DNA of 64,000 bases from Thalassovita sp. (GTDB lineage: Bacteria > Pseudomonadota > Alphaproteobacteria > Rhodobacterales > Rhodobacteraceae), in the NCBI GenBank assembly GCA_017792425.1, contig CP051233.1, positions 3,029,739-3,093,738 on the forward strand, written 5' to 3'. The notes below the pieces were generated by a model. It was not told the DNA's origin. It made no database searches and worked only from the letters and a program-made list of their open reading frames with translations. A program made the position numbers and the translations under genes. Position 1 is the stretch's first letter. Each line of letters starts with the position of its first letter. Positions 53,132 to 63,218 of this stretch are shown piece by piece.

Positions 53132-54706
53132 TCACTTCACACTGATGCGCCCATCCACATATGGCATGTAGGGCGACATCCTGCCCAGATATTCCGCCGT
53201 CACATCCGCCAGGTCGGGGCCGAAGTCATAGGCGTTCATCCCTTCCGAACCGAACATGGCGTAACCATCCCCACCCCGCCGGACGAAGTTGTTGGTGACA
53301 ACCCCGTAGATGCGATCCGGCTGAAGACCAGACCACGCACCGTCCGTCATGACCTTGACCGACACCACACGCGAACCCGGCTGTGCCGCGGGATCGTAGA
53401 CAAATGTCAGCCCGGACACCTGCGGAAACCGGCCAGAGCCCTCCTCGATCTTGGACAGACCGTTTTCCAGCGCCGCCAAGATGGTAGACCCCTTGGCCTG
53501 AAAGGTGGACAGCGTGTTCTGGAATGGCAACACGGTCAGCACTTCACCCATCGTCACCGGCCCAGCGTCGACAGAGGCCCGCAGCCCCCCGCCATTCTGA
53601 ATGGCCACGTGAATGCCCTGATCGCGCACCCGCGCCAGCATCGCGTCGGCCACGAGGTTCCCCATACTGCATTCCGCCGCACGGCAAGACCCTTTATCCC
53701 CGTCGATCGGCGCAGCGGCTTCGGCCACCACTTTGTTGCGGATTTCGTCCAGCGGTTTGGCAAGTTCGGCGATGCGGCCCTTAGCTGCGGCGTCCTCTGT
53801 CACGGCGGCATCCATGATCAGCGGTTCTCCGGTAGCAGCCACCAGATTGCCCGCGTCATCGAAGGTAACGTTCAGCGCGCCAAGGAACTTGCCGTAGGCA
53901 TAGGCCGAAACAATAGCCGTGTTGCCCACCATCGTTGGATACGGTCCCTCGGCCCGGTCCGACGTGTTGGACAGATAGGTATTCGTATGCCCGCCCACGA
54001 TCACATCCACACCTGTTGTTTGCGCAGCCACACGTTTGTCCACGTGATAACCGGAATGAGACAGCACGATGATCTTGGTCACACCCTCTGCGGTCAGGCG
54101 GTCCACTTCTGCCTGCACCGCGTTCACCGGGTCCGTAAAAATGATGTTCCCACCGGGCGAGGACATTTCGGGCGTGTTTTGTGGGGTCAGGCCAATCAGA
54201 CCCAACCGTTCGCCGCCACGCTCGATCACCGCGGACTTCGCCAGCTTGCCCGCAAGCGCCTGTTCGCCGGACACATCCGCGTTCGACATCAGCACAGGGA
54301 AATCGACCGCGTCCATGAACCCGCGCAACACCTCTGGGCCGTCGTCGAATTCGTGGTTGCCCACAGTCATCGCATCATAGCCCAGCCGGTTCATGAACTC
54401 GGCCGCCATCTTGCCCTTGTAGTAGGTGTAGAACAGCGTGCCCTGAAACTGGTCACCCCCATCCACGAGGATGGAGTTATTGGACCGCGCTCGCGCCTCG
54501 GATATCGCGGTCAACAGGCGGGCCGACCCGCCAAAGCATTTACCCTCTGCGTTGTCAGTCTCGGAACAGCCCGAGTCATATTTGTTGATCGGTTCAAACC
54601 GCGCGTGGAAATCATTGGTGTGCAGGATGGTCAGGGAATAATCGGCAGCGGCCATGCCAGTGGACAACGCCACAACACCCAGCCCGCCAAGGAAACGGAC
54701 AAACAT
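53132..54706 (-). CDS. 5'-nucleotidase / UDP-sugar hydrolase family protein
   Basis: 524-aa secreted metallophosphoesterase. The signal peptide ends AAA-DYS. Metal ligands are seen in HTNDFHARF, DGGDQFQG, GNHEFDDG, SHSGYHVD and GGHTNTYL. A C-terminal substrate-binding domain follows. It breaks down periplasmic nucleotides for phosphate and nucleosides. The start has GGAGAG upstream; a longer frame runs antisense to the neighbouring DUF952 gene. Confidence 0.92.
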   Translation of the reverse strand: MFVRFLGGLGVVALSTGMAAADYSLTILHTNDFHARFEPINKYDSGCSETDNAEGKCFGGSARLLTAISEARARSNNSILVDGGDQFQGTLFYTYYKGKMAAEFMNRLGYDAMTVGNHEFDDGPEVLRGFMDAVDFPVLMSNADVSGEQALAGKLAKSAVIERGGERLGLIGLTPQNTPEMSSPGGNIIFTDPVNAVQAEVDRLTAEGVTKIIVLSHSGYHVDKRVAAQTTGVDVIVGGHTNTYLSNTSDRAEGPYPTMVGNTAIVSAYAYGKFLGALNVTFDDAGNLVAATGEPLIMDAAVTEDAAAKGRIAELAKPLDEIRNKVVAEAAAPIDGDKGSCRAAECSMGNLVADAMLARVRDQGIHVAIQNGGGLRASVDAGPVTMGEVLTVLPFQNTLSTFQAKGSTILAALENGLSKIEEGSGRFPQVSGLTFVYDPAAQPGSRVVSVKVMTDGAWSGLQPDRIYGVVTNNFVRRGGDGYAMFGSEGMNAYDFGPDLADVTAEYLGRMSPYMPYVDGRISVK

Positions 54707-54814
54707 CGTATCTCTCCAGTTGGAATTGTTCTGGGCAAAGTCTGCGCCCGAATCCGGGGGTCTGTCAAAACCTTCCGCCTTGACCACACGGCACCGGCAC
54801 GGCATGTCAGGCCC

Positions 54815-55153
54815 ATGCTGATTTACAAGATTTTCCGGGCCGACGAATGGGCCGAGTTGGAGGCCACGGGCGTTACCGATGGCGCGCCGGTGGATATTGC
54901 GGACGGGTTCGTCCATTTCTCGACCGCTGAACAGGTGGCCGAAACGGCGGCCAAGCATTTCGCGGCAGAGGACGGGCTGACCCTTTTGGCGTTGGACCCA
55001 GAGGCATTGGGCGAGGCGCTTAAATGGGAACCTTCACGCGGGGGGGCGCTGTTCCCGCACCTCTACCGTCCGCTGAAGATCGAGGATATCGCGTGGCACC
55101 TGCCCCTTCCACTGGTGGACGGGGCGCATCAATTCCCGGAAGGCATCGAATGA
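54815..55153 (+). CDS. DUF952 family protein
   Basis: 112-aa protein with the family signatures [10 protein letters not shown] at the start, [12 protein letters not shown] in the middle and LFPHLYRPL near the end. The family is structurally linked to ADP-ribosyltransferase-like folds; no activity is established. It overlaps pyrD by 4 bp. Confidence 0.9.
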   Translation: MLIYKIFRADEWAELEATGVTDGAPVDIADGFVHFSTAEQVAETAAKHFAAEDGLTLLALDPEALGEALKWEPSRGGALFPHLYRPLKIEDIAWHLPLPLVDGAHQFPEGIE

Positions 55154-56208
55154 ATCCGCTGGAAAAACTGGGGCTGCTGGCCCTGCACAAGCTGGACCCC
55201 GAAACCGCGCATGGCCTGTCCATCAAGGCGTTGCAACTGGGGGCGGCGCCGCTACCCGGGCTGGTGACCTCTGATCGTCTGCGAACCGAAGTCGCTGGAT
55301 TGAAACTGGCCAACCCGGTGGGTCTGGCCGCAGGCTTTGACAAGAACGCGCAGGTTCTTTCCCCCCTTTCGCGTGCGGGCTTCGGGTTCGTCGAGGTCGG
55401 TGCCGCCACGCCGCGCGCCCAGCCGGGAAACCCCAAGCCACGGCTGTTCCGCCTGTCCGAGGACCGCGCCGCGATCAACCGCTTCGGATTTAACAACGAC
55501 GGGATGCAGGCGATTGGCGCCCGGCTTGCGCAGCGCCCGCGTGACATGGTGCTGGGGCTGAACCTGGGCGCGAACAAGGACAGCACGGACCGCGCCGCTG
55601 ATTTCGCCAAGGTGCTGACCCATTGTGGGCCCTACCTGGATTTCGCGACCGTCAACGTGTCGTCCCCCAACACGGAAAAACTGCGCGACCTGCAGGGCAA
55701 GGACGCGCTATCCGCCCTTCTGGCCGGTGTGATCTCCGCACGGGCTGAACTGGACCGCGCAATCCCCGTATTCCTGAAGATCGCGCCTGATTTGTCGTCC
55801 GCCGAACTGGAAGACATAGCCGAAGTCGCGCTGAACTCTGGCATAGACGGGGTGATCGCAACGAATACCACCCTGTCGCGTGAGGGGCTGCAAAGCCAGC
55901 ACAAGGATGAAACCGGTGGTCTGTCCGGCGCGCCATTGTTCGAAAAATCGACCCGCGTGCTGGCGCAACTGTCGCAACTGACCGGGGGCAAACTGCCGCT
56001 GATCGGCGTGGGCGGCGTATCCTCGCCCGAGGAAGCCTATGCCAAGATACAGGCCGGCGCATCGGCTGTGCAACTGTACACAGCACTTGTCTACAAGGGC
56101 CTGTCTCTGGGGGCCGAGGTCGCCCACGGGCTTGACAGGCTACTGGCGCTTGACGGGTTTGACAACGTGGCCCAGGCCGTGGGCACCAAACGAGAGGACT
56201 GGCTATGA
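55150..56208 (+). CDS. pyrD: Dihydroorotate dehydrogenase (quinone)
   Basis: 352-aa class 2 enzyme of pyrimidine synthesis, linked to the membrane quinone pool. The N-terminal amphipathic helix ([20 protein letters not shown]) is typical. FMN and active-site segments GFDKNA, FNNDGM, the Ser in [11 protein letters not shown] and the SNTT-like ATNTTLSR are present. The start overlaps the DUF952 stop (ATGA). Confidence 0.96.
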   Translation: MNPLEKLGLLALHKLDPETAHGLSIKALQLGAAPLPGLVTSDRLRTEVAGLKLANPVGLAAGFDKNAQVLSPLSRAGFGFVEVGAATPRAQPGNPKPRLFRLSEDRAAINRFGFNNDGMQAIGARLAQRPRDMVLGLNLGANKDSTDRAADFAKVLTHCGPYLDFATVNVSSPNTEKLRDLQGKDALSALLAGVISARAELDRAIPVFLKIAPDLSSAELEDIAEVALNSGIDGVIATNTTLSREGLQSQHKDETGGLSGAPLFEKSTRVLAQLSQLTGGKLPLIGVGGVSSPEEAYAKIQAGASAVQLYTALVYKGLSLGAEVAHGLDRLLALDGFDNVAQAVGTKREDWL

Positions 56209-56540
56209 TCACCATCTGGCACAATCCGCGATGTTCAAAATCGCGCGAAACGCTGGCGCTGCTGGAGGGGCGCGACGTTCAGGTGCGGCTGTACCTGGAG
56301 GATGCGCCCTCTGTCACGGAACTGAAAACGGCACTGGTGGCGCTGAACCTGCCCGCAATCCAGGTCATGCGCACCAAGGAGACCGAGTTCAGGGAACTGG
56401 GCCTGTCCAAGGATGACCCCGAGGATAAGTTGCTGGCGGCGATGTCCAGCCACCCCCGGCTGATCGAACGCCCCATGGTATTCAACGGCGACAAGGCTGC
56501 ACTGGGTCGCCCCCCTGAATCGGTGCTGGACATCCTTTAG
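56205..56540 (+). CDS. ArsC-family arsenate reductase (YfgD-like)
   Basis: 111-aa thioredoxin-fold protein. The active-site Cys10 is in NPRCSKSRE. Conserved Arg residues follow in [10 protein letters not shown] and IERPMVF. It may reduce arsenate with glutaredoxin, but no ars genes are nearby and this subgroup often lies beside housekeeping genes. It overlaps pyrD by 4 bp, and its stop overlaps that of the convergent MATE gene. Confidence 0.9.
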   Translation: MITIWHNPRCSKSRETLALLEGRDVQVRLYLEDAPSVTELKTALVALNLPAIQVMRTKETEFRELGLSKDDPEDKLLAAMSSHPRLIERPMVFNGDKAALGRPPESVLDIL

Positions 56541-57868
56541 GCCCGGTTCGATGCCGCTTCCAGCGCGGGATAGCGCAGCGCCAGCGTGATCCCCCGCGCG
56601 ACATAAGAAATCAGCAGAGCCAGCCACAGGCCGTGGTTCTGCATCAAGGGCACCAGCACCAGAACCGCCACAAGGTAGATGACGAAACTGATCATCATCA
56701 TGTTGCGCATGTCGCGGGATCGCGTGGCCCCGATGAAAATACCGTCCAGCATCCAGCTGGCGATGCCCAGAACTGGCGCGGCCACCATGTAGGGCAGGTA
56801 GGCGCGGGCCTCGGCCCTGACATCCGCGGCACTGGTCATCACGTCGATGATGACACCCCCAGCCAGCGCGAAGGCCAGCGCCAACGCGGCGGATATGCCG
56901 CCCCCCCAGAAGCTGGACAGAACCGCGCCACGCCGCAACGCAACGCGATTGCGCGCGCCCATCGCCTGCCCAACCAGCGCCTCTGCCCCAAAGGCGAACC
57001 CGTCCAGCGCATAGGCCGTGATGTTCAGGAACTGCAACAGCACCTGGTTGGCCGCCAGCGTCACATCGCCGAACTTGGCCCCCACCAGCAGGAAAGAGGT
57101 GATCATCGCCAACAGCAATAACGACCGGATCAGGATATCCAGATTGACGGACATCATGTGAACCAGCTTGGCCCGGTCGAATACTCTTGGCCAATCGCGC
57201 CACGCAGGAACGGAAAAGGCGCTGCGACACATCCACAGCCCCAGCGCCAACCCCGACCATTCCGCCAGAAACGTCGCAACGGCGACGCCTTGCACGCCCC
57301 ACCCCAACCCCAGCACGAACCAAAGATCCAGCAGGACGTTCAACCCGTTCATCCACAGCTGGATCACCAGGACGGACCGGGTGCGTTCCAGCGCAATCAG
57401 CCAGCCCGTCACGCCATACAGCGCAATGGCCGCCGGGGCGCTGAAAACGCGGATACGCATGTAGTCGCGCGCAAGGATTTCGACCTCGTCAGAGGCGGGC
57501 GACAGATAGAACCCCACCCTGATGATCGGTGCTTGCAGGGCGATGATCGCCAGCCCCGCCGCCGCCGCGATCAGCAGCGCACGGGTCAGCAGCGCCGCCA
57601 CTTCGCCGGCCTGCCCGGCCCCCTGCGCCTGCGACGCCAGCCCTGTGGTTCCCATCCGCAGAAAACCGAAGATCCAGTAGACCCCGGTCAGGATGATGGC
57701 GCCGACCCCGACCGCGCCAATCGGAGCCGCCTGCCCCATCTGGCCGACCACGCCAGTATCCACCGCGCCAAGGATCGGGACAGTGGCGTTGGACAACACG
57801 ATGGGCAGCGCGATCTTCAGAACCCGCCGGTGAGTGATTTTCGGGGCCCTCGGCCCGGCCTCAGCCAT
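56537..57868 (-). CDS. MATE-family efflux transporter (DinF-like)
   Basis: 443-aa membrane antiporter with 12 helices in two similar halves. The first half begins IALPIVLSNATVPILGAVDT, typical of the DinF branch. The start overlaps the thioesterase gene by 8 bp; longer frames run into it. It exports cationic drugs or metabolites using ion gradients; substrate unknown. Confidence 0.92.
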   Translation of the reverse strand: MAEAGPRAPKITHRRVLKIALPIVLSNATVPILGAVDTGVVGQMGQAAPIGAVGVGAIILTGVYWIFGFLRMGTTGLASQAQGAGQAGEVAALLTRALLIAAAAGLAIIALQAPIIRVGFYLSPASDEVEILARDYMRIRVFSAPAAIALYGVTGWLIALERTRSVLVIQLWMNGLNVLLDLWFVLGLGWGVQGVAVATFLAEWSGLALGLWMCRSAFSVPAWRDWPRVFDRAKLVHMMSVNLDILIRSLLLLAMITSFLLVGAKFGDVTLAANQVLLQFLNITAYALDGFAFGAEALVGQAMGARNRVALRRGAVLSSFWGGGISAALALAFALAGGVIIDVMTSAADVRAEARAYLPYMVAAPVLGIASWMLDGIFIGATRSRDMRNMMMISFVIYLVAVLVLVPLMQNHGLWLALLISYVARGITLALRYPALEAASNRA

Positions 57869-58370
57869 TCTGCGGCATGAGGAAATGCCCTGTCCCTTGC
57901 GCAAAGGGCCGGCTGCGGTTGTCCTGCCAGGCCTCGACGTGGACAGAGGCATAGCGACGACCAGAACGATTGACCTGCGCCCGCGCGTAGGCGTCGCGCG
58001 GCAGTCCTGAGCGCAGGTAATCAACCGTGAAATCAATCGTTTTAGGCAGCGTGGGCAATTGGCCTTCGACCAGGGTCTGCGCTTCCAGCTTGCCGCTTTC
58101 CAGATCATCCCACAGATAGGCCCAGCTAAGCCCGATGATCGCCGTTACCTCCAGAAAGGCGGCGGTAACCCCGCCGTGGATCGCGGGAATCATCGGGTTT
58201 CCGATCAGCTTGTCCGCAAAGGGCAAAACAGCGGTCAGCTCATCTCCCCGACGGTCAAATTCGATCCCCAGGAAACTGATGTAGGGTACGCCGTGCACCA
58301 GCGCATTCAGCGCGGCGTCGCGGCGTTGCTTGACGACCTGCACAGGTTCGGGGCGGCGGCGGATGTTCAT
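57861..58370 (-). CDS. PaaI-type hotdog thioesterase
   Basis: 169-aa thioesterase. The hotdog helix motif [11 protein letters not shown] is in the middle, and [10 protein letters not shown] lies on the next strand. It is coupled to a second thioesterase gene by a 4-bp overlap. Such tandem pairs may form hetero-oligomers; the acyl-CoA substrate is unknown. Confidence 0.88.
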   Translation of the reverse strand: MNIRRRPEPVQVVKQRRDAALNALVHGVPYISFLGIEFDRRGDELTAVLPFADKLIGNPMIPAIHGGVTAAFLEVTAIIGLSWAYLWDDLESGKLEAQTLVEGQLPTLPKTIDFTVDYLRSGLPRDAYARAQVNRSGRRYASVHVEAWQDNRSRPFAQGTGHFLMPQNG

Positions 58371-58795
58371 TTCAGCCCCTCCTGCACGGTAAAGGCCCCG
58401 GCTGCCGTGGCGACGGGCCTGTCGTCATCATCATCCAACGCCTCTGCCCGGACAAAGGCGACATTTCGCGTGATGCGATAGCAATGCGCACGGGTACGCA
58501 GCGCCTGACCGGGTGTCGCCCCGCGCATGTAATCGATTCGCAGGTCAATCGTGGCAGTGCCGCCGGGCGCTTTCGGGTGGCTCATTACTGCGGCCCCGCA
58601 GGTCGTATCCAGAAGGGCAGACACCGCCCCCCCGTGAATCACACCGGTTTTGGGGTCTCCGACAAACCTTTCATCGTAGGGCATCCGCATTTCCGCCCGA
58701 CCATTGCCAACCTCGGTGAATTCCATGCCCAATGCCTTGGCGTGCGGGATTGCCTCTATGAATTGGCGAGCAATGGCTTTCTTGTCCGATCCCAA
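58367..58795 (-). CDS. PaaI-type hotdog thioesterase, TTG start
   Basis: 142-aa paralogue of the preceding gene. The core motif is [16 protein letters not shown], followed by [11 protein letters not shown] propose a TTG start because GGAGG lies exactly five bases before it. A longer ATG-started frame (58915) overlaps the divergent transporter gene and its operator. It is the first gene of the thioesterase pair and MATE series. Confidence 0.82.
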   Translation of the reverse strand: MGSDKKAIARQFIEAIPHAKALGMEFTEVGNGRAEMRMPYDERFVGDPKTGVIHGGAVSALLDTTCGAAVMSHPKAPGGTATIDLRIDYMRGATPGQALRTRAHCYRITRNVAFVRAEALDDDDDRPVATAAGAFTVQEGLK

Positions 58796-58870
58796 AACAA
58801 CCTCCGGGCCTGAATATTGTGCAGTCCCTATGTATTCTGCCCTGTTTGGGCGGAGTGCAAGAAATAGTTC

Positions 58871-58899
58871 TTGCAATTGCGAGTAATTCTCATATGCAA
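58871..58899. promoter_or_regulatory. Fur/Mur-like palindrome upstream of the metal exporter
   Basis: TTGCA and TGCAA arms enclose GCGAGTAATTCTCAT, itself near-palindromic (GAG-TAATT-CTC). It lies directly before the putative manganese/metal exporter start. The form resembles alphaproteobacterial Fur/Mur sites; binding is inferred. Confidence 0.5.
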
Positions 58900-58906
58900 T
58901 GGGGGC

Positions 58907-60052
58907 ATGGCACATGTAGACACCACGACTCCGACTGTATTTCGTCCCGGCTACCTTGGTCCTTTCCGGTCCCGGCGACTGCCCTATGCTTTGCTGCTGC
59001 TGGCGCTGGCCGTCGCACCGGGTGAATTGGGCCAGGTCACCCGCGAATTGATGTTGGATGCGTATTTTCAGGTCGCGGTTTTTGTCGCCGCCACGCTTCT
59101 GCTGTTTTACGGGTCGGAACGGGTGTTCCGCTTCAACATTGGCTCTGCCCTGCAGAATGCGAAATGGGCGCAGGTGCCGCTGTCCGCGCTTCTGGGCGCC
59201 ACCCCCGGCTGCGGCGGGGCTGTGGTCGTTGTCGCCGCCTATTCCTCAGGTCATGTGGGATTTGGTGCTGTGGTGGCGACGTTGACCGCGACGATGGGCG
59301 ACGCGGCCTTTCTGCTGATCGCCACCCGGCCGGACGCGGCGGTGGTGGTGCTGCCGCTTTCCTTTGCTGTCGGGATCGTTTCGGGCTGGATCGTGGACTA
59401 CCTGCGAATGGTGCCCCCGGTCACCCAGCCCGGTTCCTGCCTGGTACCGGTTCGCATCGGCTCCCTGCGAAAACGTGACATCGTCTACTTGGCGATGGTC
59501 CTTCCCGGGTTCGTTCTGGGCGTTCTTCAACTGCTGCAGTCGCCACTCTATGACAACGTGCCAGAGACCCTGTTGTATGGGATCGGCCTGACCGGCACGG
59601 CGCTTGGCCTGCTGATCTGGACCCTGTCGCCACTTGCCGCGATGACAAATGCCGAAGACTCGCCGACCACCCGCATGGCCGAGGAAACCAGCTTTATCGC
59701 GGTCTGGGTGATCGGGGCGTACTTGGCCTATGACTACTTGGTGTTGTTTGCCGGGCTGGATTTGAATGCTGCCTTTGCCACGGTGGCGCCGCTGTTGCCG
59801 TTGGTCGGCATTCTAGTTGGTTTTGTTCCCGGGTGCGGGCCGCAGGTTCTGGTGACGACGCTATACGTGAATGGCGCCCTTCCCTTCTCTGCGCTGATCG
59901 GCAATGCGATTTCAAACGACGGTGACGCCCTGTTTCCGGCAATCGCACTTAGCCCACGTACGGCGGTTCTGGCCACGGTCGTGTCCGCGGTTCCCGCATT
60001 CATCGTGGCCTATTCCTTTTACTTCTTTGCTCCTGGCTTCCTGACCCCATGA
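58907..60052 (+). CDS. Putative manganese/heavy-metal exporter (10 TM)
   Basis: 381-aa membrane protein with about ten helices in two repeats. Each repeat carries a PGCG motif ([10 protein letters not shown] near residue 100; [10 protein letters not shown] in the second), the hallmark of a family annotated as putative manganese transporter/arsenic efflux. The start MAHVDTT is preferred; an ATG 36 bases earlier falls within the palindrome. The Fur/Mur-like site upstream supports metal control. The metal is not established. Confidence 0.82.
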   Translation: MAHVDTTTPTVFRPGYLGPFRSRRLPYALLLLALAVAPGELGQVTRELMLDAYFQVAVFVAATLLLFYGSERVFRFNIGSALQNAKWAQVPLSALLGATPGCGGAVVVVAAYSSGHVGFGAVVATLTATMGDAAFLLIATRPDAAVVVLPLSFAVGIVSGWIVDYLRMVPPVTQPGSCLVPVRIGSLRKRDIVYLAMVLPGFVLGVLQLLQSPLYDNVPETLLYGIGLTGTALGLLIWTLSPLAAMTNAEDSPTTRMAEETSFIAVWVIGAYLAYDYLVLFAGLDLNAAFATVAPLLPLVGILVGFVPGCGPQVLVTTLYVNGALPFSALIGNAISNDGDALFPAIALSPRTAVLATVVSAVPAFIVAYSFYFFAPGFLTP

Positions 60053-60147
60053 ACCGCGTCACGCTACGGCGGCGGCGCACCTAAAGGGGCTGGTCAACTG
60101 GTTTCTGCTGTTGCAAACTGCCCCAAACAAGCAACAGACGGCCCGAA

Positions 60148-60522
60148 ATGTCCGAGACCCTCCTGAGTTTCAAAGAAATGTGCGCCAAGTTCGACGTGAC
60201 CCCGCGCACCCTGCGGTATTACGAGTATATCGAGCTTTTGCAGCCCCAGCGCGAAGGCCGTTCACGGTTCTACGGTGCGCGTGAAATCGCCCGCATGACC
60301 CTGATACTACGCGGCCGCAAATGGGGCTATTCGCTGGAAGGCATCCGCCAGTGGTTGCTGATCTACGACAAGGAAGGCAACAAAGCGCAGATGCAAGCCT
60401 GGGTCGAAAGCTCTTCCCGGCAACTGGAAGAACTGGCCGAACAGCGCCGCCAACTGGACGATGCGATCGATACGCTACGCCAGTCCCGCGACGAAACGGC
60501 TGCGGCGCTGAAAGATTTGTGA
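60148..60522 (+). CDS. Small MerR-family regulator
   Basis: 124-aa DNA-binding protein. The winged helix has the segment KFDVTPRTLRYYEYIELLQP, then a coiled-coil dimer helix. It lacks a ligand domain or metal Cys. It is a paralogue of the gene at 60749 (shared VTPRTLR-Y/F-YE and ILRG-(R/K)-(K/R)-(W/F)-G-(Y/F)-SLE-x-IR). A terminator follows, so it is monocistronic. Confidence 0.88.
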   Translation: MSETLLSFKEMCAKFDVTPRTLRYYEYIELLQPQREGRSRFYGAREIARMTLILRGRKWGYSLEGIRQWLLIYDKEGNKAQMQAWVESSSRQLEELAEQRRQLDDAIDTLRQSRDETAAALKDL

Positions 60523-60546
60523 TTCACCCGATTTCCGGGTCATAAG

Positions 60547-60569
60547 GGCGGGATTTCCCCGCCTTTTTT
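60547..60569 (+). terminator. Rho-independent terminator
   Basis: GGCGGG-ATTTC-CCCGCC followed by six T. It ends the first merR transcript. Confidence 0.85.
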
Positions 60570-60627
60570 GTTTTTCATGAAGTGACGCCACGAAACGAAA
60601 TTACTTTTCCGCCTGTTGACCTGCATT

Positions 60628-60685
60628 GATCTTACGTCACTCAGAAAATGACGTGACGTATCGGTTACGTAAACGTCAATCACTG
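60628..60685. promoter_or_regulatory. Cluster of ACGT dyads upstream of the second merR
   Basis: Within 60 bp are TTACGTCAC, TGACGTGACGTA and GGTTACGTAAACGTCAAT. TACGTCA and TGACGT form an inverted repeat. The pattern resembles sites of LiuR-like MerR regulators of acyl-CoA genes, from memory. It lies upstream of merR-acyl-CoA dehydrogenase and may bind either paralogue. Confidence 0.45.
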
Positions 60686-60748
60686 TTGTAACAAACGGGA
60701 TGTCACCGCATTTCTTTACCCAGCGTTAAATTCTTCGGAGGGAATGCT

Positions 60749-61150
60749 GTGACGAAGGAAACCATGACGATCCGCGAAATGTGTGACGCATTTCAGGTGA
60801 CCCCGCGCACTCTGCGCTTCTACGAGGCCAAAGAGCTTCTGTTCCCGATCCGGGAAGGACAGAAACGCCTGTTCACCCATCGGGACCGCGGTCGGCTGAA
60901 ACTGATCCTGCGGGGCAAGCGTTTTGGCTTCAGCCTAGAGGAAATCCGGCAATTGCTGGACCTCTACAACATGGGCGATGCCCAGCTGACCCAGCTGGAG
61001 CGGACATACAAGGTGGCGCAGGAACGCCTGCGTGACATGGAACAGCAACGCGATGAGCTGAACGAAGCCATCGAAGAGCTGAAAGAACAGATGATGTGGG
61101 GCGAAAAGATGATCGTCTCGCTGAAGAAACAGGAAAAGGCCGCCGAGTAA
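60749..61150 (+). CDS. MerR-family regulator of the acyl-CoA dehydrogenase operon
   Basis: 133-aa MerR protein with winged helix [20 protein letters not shown] and a long coiled coil (about 85-130) with many Gln and Glu. GTG start, GGAGGG seven bases upstream; ATG 60764 is an alternative. It lies 26 bp before the acyl-CoA dehydrogenase and probably controls it and itself. Confidence 0.88.
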   Translation: MTKETMTIREMCDAFQVTPRTLRFYEAKELLFPIREGQKRLFTHRDRGRLKLILRGKRFGFSLEEIRQLLDLYNMGDAQLTQLERTYKVAQERLRDMEQQRDELNEAIEELKEQMMWGEKMIVSLKKQEKAAE

Positions 61151-61176
61151 GACCGGCGCAAAGTGGGAGAGAGACC

Positions 61177-62952
61177 ATGCCGACCTATACCGCACCGATC
61201 AAGGACATGCAGTTCATCCTGCACGACGTGCTGAAGATCAGCCAATCGGATATTCCGGGCTATTCCGAACTGGAAGCGGACTTTACCGCGGCCGTGCTGG
61301 AAGAGGCCGGGAAACTGACCGGTGAAGTCCTGGCGCCGCTGAACACCGTGGGTGATCAGGAAGGCTGCCGGCTGGAAAACGGCATCGTCTATACCCCAAC
61401 TGGGTTCAAGGAAGCCTTTGAGCAGGTTAAGGAAGGCGGCTGGACCGGTCTGGACATGCCCGAAGAATACGGCGGCCAGAACATGCCCTATGTGATGGGC
61501 ACCGCCGTGGGCGAGATGTTCAGCTCGTCCAACCAGGCGTTCACCATGTACCAGGGCCTGACCCACGGCGCGGCGTCTGCCATCCTGGCGCACGGCACGG
61601 ATGAACAGAAAAACAAGTGGCTGCCGAAAATGGTGTCCTGCGAATGGACCGGCACCATGAACCTGACCGAGCCCCATTGCGGCACCGATCTGGGCCTGAT
61701 GCGCACCAAGGCCGTCCCGCAAGGCAACGGTACCTACAAGATTTCCGGCCAGAAGATCTTTATCTCGGCGGGCGACCACGACATGGCCGACAACATCGTC
61801 CATCTGGTGCTGGCCAAGATCCCCGGCGGGCCCGAGGGCATCAAGGGTGTGTCGCTGTTCATCGTCCCTAAATTCCTGGTCGATGACGAAGGCAACATCG
61901 GCGCGCGTAACGGTGTCACCGTGGGCAACATCGAGAAAAAGATGGGCATCCACGGCAACTCGACCTGCGTGCTGAACTATGACGAGGCCGAAGGCTACCT
62001 GCTGGGCGAAGAACACAAGGGCATGCGCGCCATGTTCACCATGATGAACGAGGCCCGCCTGGGCGTCGGCATGCAGGGTCTGGCTGCGGCAGAGGTCGCC
62101 TATCAGAACGCCGTGGACTACGCCAAGGACCGCCTGCAGGGTCGCGATGTGACCGGCGTGAAGAACCCCGACGGCCCCGCCGATCCGCTGATCGTACACC
62201 CGGACATCCGCCGTTCACTTATGGATCAGAAATCCTTTGCCGAGGGCGCGCGCGCCTTCATCCTGTGGGGCGCCACCATGATCGACGCCGCCCACCGCAA
62301 GGACGACAGGGCCGCAGATGGGCTGGTGTCGCTGCTAACCCCGGTCATCAAGGGCTTCCTGACTGACGAAGGCTACGACATGACCGTCCGCGCCCAGCAG
62401 ATCTATGGCGGCCACGGCTACATCGAAGAACACGGTATGAGCCAGTTCACCCGCGACGCCCGGATCGCCATGATCTATGAAGGCGCCAACGGCGTGCAGG
62501 CGCTGGACCTGGTGGGCCGCAAACTGGCTGCCGACGGGGGCAAACACGTGATGGCCTTCTTCGAACTGGTCAAAACATTCTGCAAGGACAATGCCGACAA
62601 CGAGGCGCTGAAGGACTTCATCGACCCGCTGAAAGCCGCATCGAAGGATCTGCAGGCAGCGGGTATGTACTTCATGCAGAACGGCATGAAGAACCCCAAC
62701 AACGCGCTGTCCGGGTCATATGACTTCATGCACCTGTTCGGCCACGTTTGCCTGGGTCTGATGTGGGCGCAGATGGCCAAGGCCGCGACCGAGGCGCTGG
62801 CTGCGGGGGCGTCGGACAAGGCGTTCTACGAAACCAAATTGACCACTGGGCGCTATTACATGGCGCGCCGCCTGCCCGCCACCGCCATGCACCTGGCCCG
62901 CATCAACAGCGGTGCGGATACGGTGATGGCTCTGGACGCGGCGAATTTCTGA
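61177..62952 (+). CDS. Acyl-CoA dehydrogenase, DmdC/large family
   Basis: 591-aa FAD enzyme with the extended C-terminal domain of this group. The N-terminus [20 protein letters not shown] is characteristic of the family that includes DmdC (3-methylmercaptopropionyl-CoA dehydrogenase of DMSP demethylation) and general fatty acyl enzymes. It has [13 protein letters not shown] and the catalytic Glu in [27 protein letters not shown] lies upstream of the ATG. Motifs do not separate DmdC from its paralogues. Confidence 0.92.
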   Translation: MPTYTAPIKDMQFILHDVLKISQSDIPGYSELEADFTAAVLEEAGKLTGEVLAPLNTVGDQEGCRLENGIVYTPTGFKEAFEQVKEGGWTGLDMPEEYGGQNMPYVMGTAVGEMFSSSNQAFTMYQGLTHGAASAILAHGTDEQKNKWLPKMVSCEWTGTMNLTEPHCGTDLGLMRTKAVPQGNGTYKISGQKIFISAGDHDMADNIVHLVLAKIPGGPEGIKGVSLFIVPKFLVDDEGNIGARNGVTVGNIEKKMGIHGNSTCVLNYDEAEGYLLGEEHKGMRAMFTMMNEARLGVGMQGLAAAEVAYQNAVDYAKDRLQGRDVTGVKNPDGPADPLIVHPDIRRSLMDQKSFAEGARAFILWGATMIDAAHRKDDRAADGLVSLLTPVIKGFLTDEGYDMTVRAQQIYGGHGYIEEHGMSQFTRDARIAMIYEGANGVQALDLVGRKLAADGGKHVMAFFELVKTFCKDNADNEALKDFIDPLKAASKDLQAAGMYFMQNGMKNPNNALSGSYDFMHLFGHVCLGLMWAQMAKAATEALAAGASDKAFYETKLTTGRYYMARRLPATAMHLARINSGADTVMALDAANF

Positions 62953-63005
62953 ACGAAAATGGCTGGCGCGCCATCCCGTGCGCCAGCCAACCGAACGGAG
63001 ACCCC

Positions 63006-63218
63006 ATGCCCAAACGCTTTCGCCTGACCCGCCGCTTCAACGCCGCAATGACCGAGGACGGATACCGCCGTCTGAAAAAGTTCGCGCATGACGCCGGTCT
63101 GGACGAAGGAGAGGCCCTGTCATTCCTGTTCGAGAATTTCGACAGCGTCATCAACGAGGACACGTTCGCGCACCGGATGCGGCTGTTCAATTCGGAACTG
63201 GACGCGCGAAAGCGCTAG
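63006..63218 (+). CDS. Small basic helical protein, unknown
   Basis: 70-aa protein, no family recognised. Two or three helices are likely (TEDGYRRLKKFAHDAGLDEG; ALSFLFENFDSVI), with a basic N-terminus KRFRLTRRF. CGGAGACCCC precedes the ATG, and it lies 53 bp after the dehydrogenase, so it is probably co-transcribed. The charge pattern would fit an RNA- or DNA-binding or adaptor protein. Confidence 0.68.
   Translation: MPKRFRLTRRFNAAMTEDGYRRLKKFAHDAGLDEGEALSFLFENFDSVINEDTFAHRMRLFNSELDARKR

Noticed and set aside
52163..54814. In-frame upstream extension of the DUF952 gene
   Set aside because: It covers yedK, DUF1992 and the nucleotidase on the other strand; DUF952 proteins are about 110 residues and start where I place it.
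56205..56540. Arsenic resistance operon
   Set aside because: Only an ArsC-fold protein is present; no arsR, arsB/acr3 or arsH nearby, and it is coupled to pyrD.
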